This document shows, piece after piece, positions 34,620-41,775 of a DNA stretch of 64,000 bases (position 1 is its first letter; each line of letters opens with the position of its first letter). Both the position numbers and the translations under genes were made by a program. Below the pieces are notes generated by a model. The model was given only the letters and a program-made list of their open reading frames with translations. It did no database searches and was not told the DNA's origin. Location: the NCBI RefSeq assembly GCF_027533845.1, contig NZ_JAPZVN010000016.1, forward strand, positions 1 through 64,000, read 5' to 3'. Source of the DNA: Streptomyces sp. RPT161. GTDB taxonomy: Bacteria > Actinomycetota > Actinomycetes > Streptomycetales > Streptomycetaceae.

Positions 34620-35087
34620 TCACGACTGCTCGGGGGGTGCCCCCTCCAGAAGGTAGCGGGCGCCCGGGCCGGACTGGGCGGCGGTGTCGGCGGGGTTGTA
34701 CAGGCGGCACCTGGTCAGTGACAGGCAGCCGCAGCCGATGCAGCCGGTGAGGCGGGTGCGTAGCCGCTCCAGGTCGGCGATCTGGGCGTCGATGCGGCGT
34801 TGCCAGGCGCGGGCGACCTGGGCCCATTCGGTGGCGTTGGGGGTGCGCTCGGCGGGCAGCTCCGCCAGGGCCGCGCGAGCCTCGTCCAGGGTGAGGCCGA
34901 CCTGCTGGGCGGCGCGGATGAAGGCGACGCGGCGCAGGGTGGCGCGCTTGTAGCGGCGCTGGCCGCCCGCGGTGCGCTCGGAGTGGATCAGGCCCAGCTC
35001 CTCGTAGTAGCGCAGAGCCGAAGTGGCCAGGCCGCTGCGGGCGGCGAGTTCGCCGATGGTCAGCCGGTCGTGGGCGTTGGGCGACAT
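34620..35087 (-). CDS. soxR: SoxR redox-sensing regulator
   Basis: This 155-residue MerR-family protein has the N-terminal winged helix (residues 9-50), a dimerisation helix (84-112) and the [2Fe-2S] motif CIGCGCLSLTRC (C116, C119, C121, C127). That spacing, CX2CXCX5C, is diagnostic of SoxR. Oxidation of the cluster by redox-active compounds turns on target promoters by DNA distortion. It is divergent from the split transketolase, with a clear SoxR box between them. In Streptomyces SoxR answers to the organism's own redox-active metabolites rather than driving SoxS. Confidence 0.92.
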   Translation of the reverse strand: MSPNAHDRLTIGELAARSGLATSALRYYEELGLIHSERTAGGQRRYKRATLRRVAFIRAAQQVGLTLDEARAALAELPAERTPNATEWAQVARAWQRRIDAQIADLERLRTRLTGCIGCGCLSLTRCRLYNPADTAAQSGPGARYLLEGAPPEQS

Positions 35088-35119
35088 GAGGCCGACGATA
35101 GCCGGTGAGCGCCGCTTGA

Positions 35120-35137
35120 CTTCAAGCGAGCTTGAAG
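35120..35137. promoter_or_regulatory. SoxR box
   Basis: CTTCAAGCGAGCTTGAAG is a near-perfect palindrome close to the known SoxR consensus (CCTCAAGYTWRCTTGAGG). With the flanking bases it makes perfect 9-bp arms, ACTTCAAGC and GCTTGAAGT, at 35119-35138. It overlaps the downstream side of a TTGACT -35-like box (35116-35121). A 19-base spacer puts a weak -10 at 35141-35146, the long spacing MerR-family activators need. Confidence 0.85.
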
Positions 35138-35152
35138 TTGCACGCTCATCGC

Positions 35153-35851
35153 ATGACTTCCACCAGCAGTGTTCATGACTTCGCGGATCTTTCCGGACTG
35201 ATGTCGCTCATGACCGGTGACGAGAAGCACGGCCCGGCCGCCACCTCCACGCTCGACGTGCTGTGGGTGCTCTACGACCGGGTGCTGCGGGTCTCCCCGC
35301 AGACCGCCGACGCCCCCGACCGGGACCGTTTCCTGCTCTCCAAGGGGCACGGCCCGATGGCCTACTACGCCGTGCTCGCCGCCAAGGGGTACATCCCGCA
35401 GGAATGGCTGCCGGGCTTCGGGGCGTACGAGTCGCGGCTCGGGTACCACCCGGACCGGACGCTCGTCCCCGGCGTCGAGATCGGGTCCGGTTCACTCGGG
35501 CACGGGCTGCCGCTCGCGGTCGGCACCGCGCTCGGGCTGAAGGCGCGGGGGCTGTACCACCCCCGCACCTGGGTGCTGGTCGGTGACGCCGAGATGGACG
35601 AGGGCAGCAACCACGAGGCGGTCGCCTTCGCGGGCGCGGTGGGCCTGGAGGGGCTGCATGTGGTGGCCGTCGACAACTCCTCGGCCACCTACGGCTGGCG
35701 CGGCGGGCTCGCTTCGCGCTTCGCGGCGGAAGGCTGGTCGACGCTCACCGTCGACGGGCGCGACCACGAGGCGCTGTACGAGGCGTTCACCACACCGCAC
35801 CCCGGCCGACCGCACGCCGTCGTGGCCCGCGTTGAGCCCAAGGACGCCTGA
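35153..35851 (+). CDS. Transketolase, N-terminal (TPP-binding) subunit
   Basis: This 232-residue protein is the N-terminal half of a split transketolase. SKGHGPMAYYAVL (near residue 62), GSGSLGHGLPLAVG and the GDAEMDEGSNHEA TPP/metal motif (near residue 145) are visible. Transketolase moves two-carbon units in the pentose phosphate pathway and needs both subunits. I chose ATG 35153 over 35132: it lies seven bases after the predicted -10, so the message may be leaderless. The C-terminal subunit follows after 73 bases containing a tandem repeat. Confidence 0.9.
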   Translation: MTSTSSVHDFADLSGLMSLMTGDEKHGPAATSTLDVLWVLYDRVLRVSPQTADAPDRDRFLLSKGHGPMAYYAVLAAKGYIPQEWLPGFGAYESRLGYHPDRTLVPGVEIGSGSLGHGLPLAVGTALGLKARGLYHPRTWVLVGDAEMDEGSNHEAVAFAGAVGLEGLHVVAVDNSSATYGWRGGLASRFAAEGWSTLTVDGRDHEALYEAFTTPHPGRPHAVVARVEPKDA

Positions 35852-35859
35852 TCGCGTCC

Positions 35860-35907
35860 GTTGCCAGCAAACCCCGTTGCCAGCAAACACACTGCCCGCA
35901 AACCCTG
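35860..35907 (+). repeat. Tandem 16-bp repeat between transketolase subunits
   Basis: GTTGCCAGCAAACCCC (35860-35875) is followed by GTTGCCAGCAAACACA (35876-35891) and a third, more diverged unit, CTGCCCGCAAACCCTG (35892-35907). It fills the spacer before the second subunit start. Confidence 0.7.
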
Positions 35908-35924
35908 TTGATCGGACATCAGTT

Positions 35925-36824
35925 ATGGACACCATGCGTGAACGATTCGCCGCCGTCGCCACCCGCCTTCTCGACGAGGACCCCCGGCTGGCACTGGCCC
36001 TCGCGGTCATCTCCGCCGACCGGTTCAAGGACGCGGCCCGCGCCCACCCCGACCGGGTGATCGACGTAGGTATCCGCGAGCAGCTGCTGGTGGGGGTGAC
36101 CGGTGGGCTGGCACTCGCCGGGATGCGGCCCATCGCGCACACCTTCGCCAGCTTCCTGGTCGAGCGACCCTTCGAGCAGGTCAAGCTCGACCTCGGTCAC
36201 CAGGGCGTCGGGGCGGTGCTGGTGAGCTCGGGCGGCTCGTACGACATCGCGTCCGGCGGGCGTACCCACCAGGCGCCCGGCGATGTGGCGCTGCTCGACA
36301 CGCTGGACGGCTGGACGGTGCACGTACCGGGTCATCCGGACGAGGCCGAGGCACTGCTCCGGCATGCCGCCGCGGACGGTGACAACCGCGTCTACCTGCG
36401 GCTGAGCGACCAGTCCAACCCTGAACCGCTGCCGGTCTCCCCCGGCCGTCTCCGGTTGCTGCGCGCGGGGCGGTCAGGCGTGGTGCTGGCGGTCGGGCTC
36501 ATGCTGGACGCCGTACTGGAGGCGGTCGAGGGGCTGGACGTGACCGTGTTGTACGCCTCCACGGTGCGGCCGTTCGACGCGCACACACTGCGCGCGGAGG
36601 CGCGGAGCGCCGAGGCGGCGGACGTGGTGCTGGTGGAGCCGTATCTGGCCGGCACGTCCGTGTCGTACGTCGCCGAGGCGCTGGCCGATGTGCCGCACCG
36701 CGTCCTGGGCCTGGGCACCGCGCGCGAGGAGCTCCGCCGGTATGGCACCTGGCAGGAGCACGTCGCCGCGCACGGGCTGGACGCGGGAGGGCTGCGCAAG
36801 AGGATCACTGGGTTCTTGCGGTGA
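35925..36824 (+). CDS. Transketolase, C-terminal subunit
   Basis: This 299-residue protein carries the pyrimidine-binding and C-terminal domains. VIDVGIREQLLVGVTGGLALAG contains the invariant glutamate (near residue 52) that activates the cofactor, and a TFASFLVERPFEQVK segment follows. ATG 35925 starts 74 bases after the end of the N-terminal subunit, consistent with one operon under SoxR. The spacer repeat could affect its expression. Confidence 0.9.
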   Translation: MDTMRERFAAVATRLLDEDPRLALALAVISADRFKDAARAHPDRVIDVGIREQLLVGVTGGLALAGMRPIAHTFASFLVERPFEQVKLDLGHQGVGAVLVSSGGSYDIASGGRTHQAPGDVALLDTLDGWTVHVPGHPDEAEALLRHAAADGDNRVYLRLSDQSNPEPLPVSPGRLRLLRAGRSGVVLAVGLMLDAVLEAVEGLDVTVLYASTVRPFDAHTLRAEARSAEAADVVLVEPYLAGTSVSYVAEALADVPHRVLGLGTAREELRRYGTWQEHVAAHGLDAGGLRKRITGFLR

Positions 36825-37012
36825 GGACGGGCGGCCGCCGCCTCACCGGCGGCGCGAGGCCCGCGGCGGCGGGACTGCGGTCGTCAGCCGCGGCCCCGAA
36901 AGCCACGGCGGCGGACGGCGGCGGGGCGCGGCCCCATCAGTGGCAGCCTCACCCACCAGGGAGCACGCGGCCCTCGTTCCGGCGCGCCGCCACACCCCGG
37001 GCGCCGCGCCTC

Positions 37013-37183
37013 TCAGCGACTCCGCCCCCGTGGCTTGAGCGGCACGGAAGGGAGTGTGGGGGCGGGGATCGGCGGACCGGCGTAGCCGTGAACCGTGCCG
37101 TAGTCCCGCTCCGGCACCGTCATCCAGGCCTCGCGGGCGGCGGCGATCTCGTCCCCGGTGCGCCCGACGAAGTTCCACCACAT
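37013..37183 (-). pseudogene. 3' fragment of a pirin-like gene, cut by integration
   Basis: The minus strand reads MWWNFVGRTGDEIAAAREAW and continues to PPIPAPTLP before its stop. This is the C-terminal end of actinobacterial pirin-family proteins, where MWWNFV-R-h-EI is conserved. The upstream sequence (beyond 37183) no longer matches pirin, and an integrase gene begins 97 bases away. The break therefore marks an element end in which the gene was the target. The N-terminal part should lie past the right edge of the window. Confidence 0.7.
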
Positions 37184-37279
37184 ACCACGAGTTTCCCGGC
37201 TCTGCCCAGCTCAGGGGTGTACCGAACCATCGGCGGTCAGCAAACCGTCAGCATCAGCGTTCGGAGATTCGACGAGACC

Positions 37280-38434
37280 ATGGCAACCAAGAGCCTGGCC
37301 CGCGGGATGGGCACCTTCTTCAAGGACTGCGAGCACCCCAGCTCGAGGTGGTCCAAGTGTCCCCACGATTACAAAATCAGGTACCGCAACGCGGCCGGGA
37401 AGCAGACCGAGGAGTCTGGGTTCACGACCCAGGACAAGGCCATCGCCCGGCTTACGGAGGTCTACGCCGCCAAGAAGGCGGCCCAGCACAACCAGAGCAA
37501 GGCAGAACGCATCCGCAAGTACGGAGCAATGCGCTTCGAGGACTACACCGCTCAGTGGCGGGAAGGCCAGCGGCACCTCGCCGCCGCGTCGATGCGGCAC
37601 CTCGACTCCCTACTGGAGCACCATCTCTTTCCCGCCCTTGCCAGTCGCAGGATGAACAGCTTCGACCACAAGGTCGTCGACAGCTTCATCCAGGCCATGG
37701 AACGGGAGGGAGCTGGTCTGGCAACCCAATCCAACGCTTTTCAACAGCTCAAGGCGATACTCCTCGACGCACACAGGCTGGGAATCTTCTCCGAGAACCC
37801 GCTGGAAGGCGTCAAGCCACCCCAGTACGACCCGAGCAAGGCGGTCATCCCCTCCAAGGAACAGCTCCGCGAGATACGCACCGCTGGCGACGACACATTC
37901 CGGCTGATCACTGACCTCATGAGCGGCTGCGGCATGCGAAATGGTGAGGCAGCCGCCGTAAACACCAACAACATCGTGGCTAACGACACCTACCGGATAT
38001 CGGAGCAGGTGAACCAGACCACCAAGCAGTACGCACGACTGAAGCACCGGAAACCTGGTGAGTACCGCGACGTGCCGCTCCCCGCTCGGGTCAAGGAGAC
38101 CATCGAGTGGTACGCAGACAAATACGGCACCGTCGAGGGGTACCTCCTCCGTCACCCAAAGGACCCGAGCAAAACGTTCCCCGAGTACTACATCTCGAAT
38201 CAGTGGAGGAGCATCAAGAAGGCCGGGGAGGTCGACATCCCCGAGGGCATGGTCATCTACGGCTTCCGCCACTTCTTCGCCTCGAACTGCCTTACCAACG
38301 GAATCCCGATCACCGACGTCGCGGAGTGGATGGGCCACAAGAGCCTGGACATCACCTTCAAGATCTACCGGCACCTCATGCCCGGGTCTATCGGCAAGGC
38401 CGCGAAGATACTTGATCTCGGTCTTGCCGCGTAA
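37280..38434 (+). CDS. int: Tyrosine integrase of the right-hand element
   Basis: This 384-residue protein has an AP2-like/SAM-like N-terminal part (residues 1-160) and a catalytic domain from about 185. Catalytic positions are GCGMRNGEA (arginine), LKHRKPGEYR (lysine), FRHFFASN (arginine), MGHKSLD and IYRH (tyrosine nucleophile). The first histidine of the usual HxxRH motif is tyrosine here (IYGFRH). ATG 37280 is preferred over the longer frame that runs through the intergenic region. It sits right inside the pirin break and converges with an excisionase gene, the normal layout of an integrative element end. Confidence 0.9.
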   Translation: MATKSLARGMGTFFKDCEHPSSRWSKCPHDYKIRYRNAAGKQTEESGFTTQDKAIARLTEVYAAKKAAQHNQSKAERIRKYGAMRFEDYTAQWREGQRHLAAASMRHLDSLLEHHLFPALASRRMNSFDHKVVDSFIQAMEREGAGLATQSNAFQQLKAILLDAHRLGIFSENPLEGVKPPQYDPSKAVIPSKEQLREIRTAGDDTFRLITDLMSGCGMRNGEAAAVNTNNIVANDTYRISEQVNQTTKQYARLKHRKPGEYRDVPLPARVKETIEWYADKYGTVEGYLLRHPKDPSKTFPEYYISNQWRSIKKAGEVDIPEGMVIYGFRHFFASNCLTNGIPITDVAEWMGHKSLDITFKIYRHLMPGSIGKAAKILDLGLAA

Positions 38435-38439
38435 CGCGC

Positions 38440-38473
38440 ACGGCCTCCCGCTCTGGCCGGAGCGGGAGGCCGT
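38440..38473. terminator. Strong bidirectional terminator
   Basis: ACGGCCTCCCGCTC (38440-38453) pairs perfectly over 14 bp with GAGCGGGAGGCCGT (38460-38473) around TGGCCG. It lies between the converging integrase and excisionase genes. Confidence 0.85.
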
Positions 38474-38491
38474 CATCGAGGCTTTCGGGCC

Positions 38492-38680
38492 CTACCCGGA
38501 GACCGTCCGCTGCTTGACCCACGCCTGGACGTCGGAGACCTTGAACTGAATCTTCGCATTGCGCCCTCGCCCAAACTTGTAGGGAACCAACCCCAGCTGC
38601 GGAGCCTCCCTGTACACCCACGGCACGGACATGTTCAAGTACTCCGCCGTCTGTTTGACGTCCATGAACTGCGTCCCCAT
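38492..38680 (-). CDS. xis: Excisionase-like helix-turn-helix protein
   Basis: This 62-residue protein has the excisionase/HTH_17 pattern MDVKQTAEYLNMSVPWVYRE, then a basic wing and a C-terminal helix (SDVQAWVKQRTVSG). It bends attachment-site DNA to let integrase excise the element. The start is ATG 38680; an earlier start at 38710 lacks a site. Its location opposite the integrase supports this role. Confidence 0.8.
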   Translation of the reverse strand: MGTQFMDVKQTAEYLNMSVPWVYREAPQLGLVPYKFGRGRNAKIQFKVSDVQAWVKQRTVSG

Positions 38681-38977
38681 ACGCAACTCCACAATGATTG
38701 GTGCGAGCACCTGGGCGGATTCCCAGATTGAGCTTCATTCTTGGGGCGATGGCCGACTTGGATCAGCCGCCATGTTCTGCTATGTCGGAGTGCGACGTCT
38801 GGAGACCTACGCAGCCGGGTGGCCTTACACCCGGGCATGGGCCGCTCCAATCGCCCACCGCTCCTCTCAGGCACCCCCGGCTCATTCGCCAGGCTTCGCC
38901 GGGATGCTGGTCGCGTGTGGGAGCGGACCTGGCTGGAAGGTTCCCGGTCCGCGTTGTACGCCGGTAGTTGCAACGAC

Positions 38978-39097
38978 ATGGCCTCCGTCAAGGTGGTCAC
39001 CGCCGCCCGCGCGACCAAGGACACGGGGGCGGACATGAAGGTCAAGTGCAAGGAGACCGCCCGCGGAGGACTCGCGGTGAACGTCATCGAGTGCTAG
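38978..39097 (+). pseudogene. 3' fragment of L-serine ammonia-lyase gene (sdaA)
   Basis: The frame ends with ADMKVKCKETARGGLAVNVI-E-C and a stop. This is, from memory, the conserved C-terminus of actinobacterial L-serine dehydratase (…ETARGGLAVNVIEC), with one tyrosine changed to cysteine. Nothing upstream of about 38978 continues the gene. Elements that integrate into a gene's 3' end carry such a copy to restore it, so this is probably an attachment-site relic. 38681-38977 holds nothing else I can support. Confidence 0.6.
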
Positions 39098-40394
39098 GCG
39101 GATAGGCCCTGACCTGCGGCTTTGAGTCTTTCAGCGTTGTCAGCGCCTTCCCTGCTTACCTGGCGGATTGTCCCCGAAAAGTCCCCGGGAAATCCCCCCG
39201 GCTCAGGCCACCCTGACCAGCGCTTCAGGCCAGGCGACGAACACCGCGCGACACGTGGATCACCCTTGTGGCGGTGCTGCTCCACCTCATCCAATTGTTC
39301 TTGCTCCGGCGCTCCGGTGGTCCAGGCGGTGCTGGAGCGGCTCATTACTGCCAGCCGCCGGTTAGCCGTCGCGCACACGGTGAACCGCTCCGAGGGTCTA
39401 TGCCCAGGCCACTCCCGCTGAGGGCAGTTCGTGCGGCCGCCTTCACCTTCCCCCAAGTAGCGGCACCGGCCCCGCATACGTCCAGGTGATCCCAGGCAGC
39501 AGCTATGCCATCCTGGTCGATGGCGGCGTGTGCCAGCGGAGGCCCCTCCGACATGGACACCATCTACTAACGCACAGTCAAAAGCTGCCGCCCTCCGGTA
39601 TCACTTCGGGGACGGCAGCGTCGCGCTGTTCAAGCCCAGGCAAGGCGAACAGCCCGAGGGACTCGCCCACGGCAATGACGGCTGCCCCGCCCTCCGGCTG
39701 CCGTCAATCAGCAGGGTCTCGGGCACGACTTCGACCGCCACGAGGGGCGGGTCGCCTGGGCGGTCAGCCACTCCTCCACATCAGCCTCCGTCACCAGGTG
39801 AGGGGCTTGAGGGAAGGAAGCGATCGCGTCGTTCAGCAGGTCCGCCATCGTTACTCCCGGTCGTACCGACGACGGGTGCCAGATGGTCTTCCTCCACCCG
39901 TGGGTAGCGAACGTGGATCTCCCACGTCTCTTCCGGCCCATCGGGCAGACTGGCCGCCGCGTAACCGATCTGCCCTATCGGCTCGTTGACCAGGACAGCG
40001 ATGCGCCGTCCTAACGCCGTATGCGCCCATGCCACCGTCCGTACCGGATGAGACGGCGACTCCTCGTTGCTGAACTGCATGTTCACTCCGAGTAGTTGGC
40101 GTCCTGCACGAGTGTTCTCGCTCCCGTCTCCGCCTGACCCAGTAGGACCGCAGGGATCAAGTCACTTCGAGTGGTAGGCGCTGATCCGGTGAACGAGGCC
40201 CGCCTCTCGGCATCGCTCACAGCAGACGGTCATGACTGGAGACACTGCTCGAGAGCATGCCAACGTACAGGTGCCGGCAAAAGACCAGGTCAGCAAGGCG
40301 ACGGTTAAGGGAGCGCGCCCCCTGGTCGCCTGCTGTATCCACTCCGAGCGGTTCACCCCACGGGACATGCCGCCGGTATCTGGAAGGACGGAAC
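39098..40394. other. 1.3 kb of degraded sequence after the sdaA fragment
   Basis: No complete confident gene. On the minus strand 39094-39300 reads like the C-terminal tail of a tyrosine integrase (FPGDFSGTIRQVSREG), which would suit the sdaA attachment relic. A further minus-strand frame at 39781-40086 (MNMQFSNEESPSHPVRTVAW) may be a broken small gene. It is followed by a short frame at 39708-39848 with a good GGGAG site (MADLLNDAIASFPQAPHLVT). None has clear function. Confidence 0.35.
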
Positions 40395-41234
40395 GTGACG
40401 AAAGATCTCCGCGGTGCCGCTGCCGTGCGGCACATCGATCAAGCGAAGGAGCTCAAGGTCTCACCGGTGTATCTGGCAGGCGAGGACCGCAGCGGGGCTG
40501 CGCGCGTTCTCCTCCCTCTGCGGGATGACCTCGGGTGGTCGGTCGGCTCCACAGGCATCGCGAACGTAGTGCTAGACAGCCCCTGCCGTCGAGCACGGAT
40601 CGGCTACCTGCCCACGCATCCTCTTTACAGCTCCTTGTGGGTTGTCCGGATCGCCCCAGGGCCGCTACACCCGTACCAGTGGTCTGCCGTCTTCTCTCAC
40701 GGCACCCCCAGTGAGATCGTTGCCGATTTTGCAGAAGCGCTCGCCTACGACCTCGTTGGCGGAGGTCGAGATGCGCTACGCCCCGAGCGAGAATTCGACC
40801 GGGTGCTCTCGGCGCTCATCCGTGCAGGCTGGCACAAGGTTCAGGAAGTCCGGGGAGCGGAAGGAGCAGAGGGTGTTCGCGACGGTGGCAAGTTGACCTT
40901 CAACTCGCCGGACAGCTTGGCGCGTATACGCTGGATCGATGGATCGGAAGTCGATGCTGATACAAGGGAGTTGGGACCTCACACAGGGTGGGCCTTCAGC
41001 GCTGGTCTGCCAGGCGCAGGCTGGAGTGCGCTCTTTTCACCGGAGGTTCCCGACCATCTCGTCGCAGCCGCCAGCCGCCGATTGGCAGTTGTCCAGCCGG
41101 TTTTCCGCGATGAACGCGAGTTGGTCCCGGAGCTCCGCAAGCACCTGACCATCAGCCTGGTGTCCACTGATCAGCGAACAGCCACAGGACGGGACTGGAG
41201 CCGAAGGCGTCGCGAGCCTCGACACGGCAGCTGA
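40395..41234 (+). CDS. DUF317-family protein
   Basis: This 279-residue protein looks like two copies of the Streptomyces DUF317 unit: SPVYLAGEDRSG near the start, a WSAVFSHGTPSEIVADFAEAL segment near residue 105, and a second SPDSLARIRWI/WSALFSPEVPDHLV set. DUF317 proteins are almost confined to Streptomyces and are abundant in mobile DNA; their function is unknown. GTG 40395 sits behind GGAAGGACGG. It ends at a hairpin shared with the convergent dnd-associated operon. Confidence 0.7.
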   Translation: MTKDLRGAAAVRHIDQAKELKVSPVYLAGEDRSGAARVLLPLRDDLGWSVGSTGIANVVLDSPCRRARIGYLPTHPLYSSLWVVRIAPGPLHPYQWSAVFSHGTPSEIVADFAEALAYDLVGGGRDALRPEREFDRVLSALIRAGWHKVQEVRGAEGAEGVRDGGKLTFNSPDSLARIRWIDGSEVDADTRELGPHTGWAFSAGLPGAGWSALFSPEVPDHLVAAASRRLAVVQPVFRDERELVPELRKHLTISLVSTDQRTATGRDWSRRRREPRHGS

Positions 41235-41245
41235 TCGACCGCCTC

Positions 41246-41276
41246 GGTAGGGGGAGAGGCCGTGACTCCCCCTACC
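41246..41276. terminator. Bidirectional terminator at the end of the restriction operon
   Basis: GGTAGGGGGAG (41246-41256) pairs perfectly with CTCCCCCTACC (41266-41276) around nine bases. It separates the converging DUF317 gene and the last gene of the dnd-associated operon. Confidence 0.8.
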
Positions 41277-41307
41277 ACCGGTGCTACGTCAATGTAAAAC
41301 TGCGCCT

Positions 41308-41775
41308 CTACCAGTCAAGGTCGCCCGTGGTGAGGATCTCGGTCGCCACGTCTGCCTCGTCACCCTGCGGTGCTGTGAGTGCCTCCATGACTAGTGAACT
41401 GAGAATGCCCGTCAGGTCACGCCCTCCACTGGCGTTCAGCTGGCCTTGGATGTAATTCAGGCCGCAGTTGGCGTACTCCTCGAAAATCTGAACGCGTTCC
41501 TTGAGTCGGTCATCTGCGAGAATCTTGGCATCCTCCGGCTTCTCGGACGCAGCGAGCAAGTCCAGGAGCACGTCGCCGAACGAGCGGTTCTCCACACGAG
41601 AGAGGTTGATGGGTTCCCCCGACTTGTCGAAGGGCTCCCGCCGCCCCTTTTGCTTGCCAAGGGCGGCGGCGAACATCATCGCCTCGTACATGGCTGTGAA
41701 TGGGCCGCTCTTGCCTGCGAGGGCAGCCAAGAGCTCTTCGTGGTCGGCTGGGCGCCGAAACCGCTCTTCGGCCAT
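41308..41775 (-). CDS. Small dnd-system-associated protein
   Basis: This 155-residue protein begins MAEERFRRPADHEELLAALA and contains the YEAMMFAAALGKQKGRREPF segment, which matches my memory of the family annotated as dnd system-associated protein 4. It is helical and acidic at the end. The ATG overlaps the stop of the DndD-like ATPase (TGATG), so it is made with it. It probably forms part of the complex that restricts DNA lacking phosphorothioate marks; its own activity is unknown. Confidence 0.7.
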   Translation of the reverse strand: MAEERFRRPADHEELLAALAGKSGPFTAMYEAMMFAAALGKQKGRREPFDKSGEPINLSRVENRSFGDVLLDLLAASEKPEDAKILADDRLKERVQIFEEYANCGLNYIQGQLNASGGRDLTGILSSLVMEALTAPQGDEADVATEILTTGDLDW

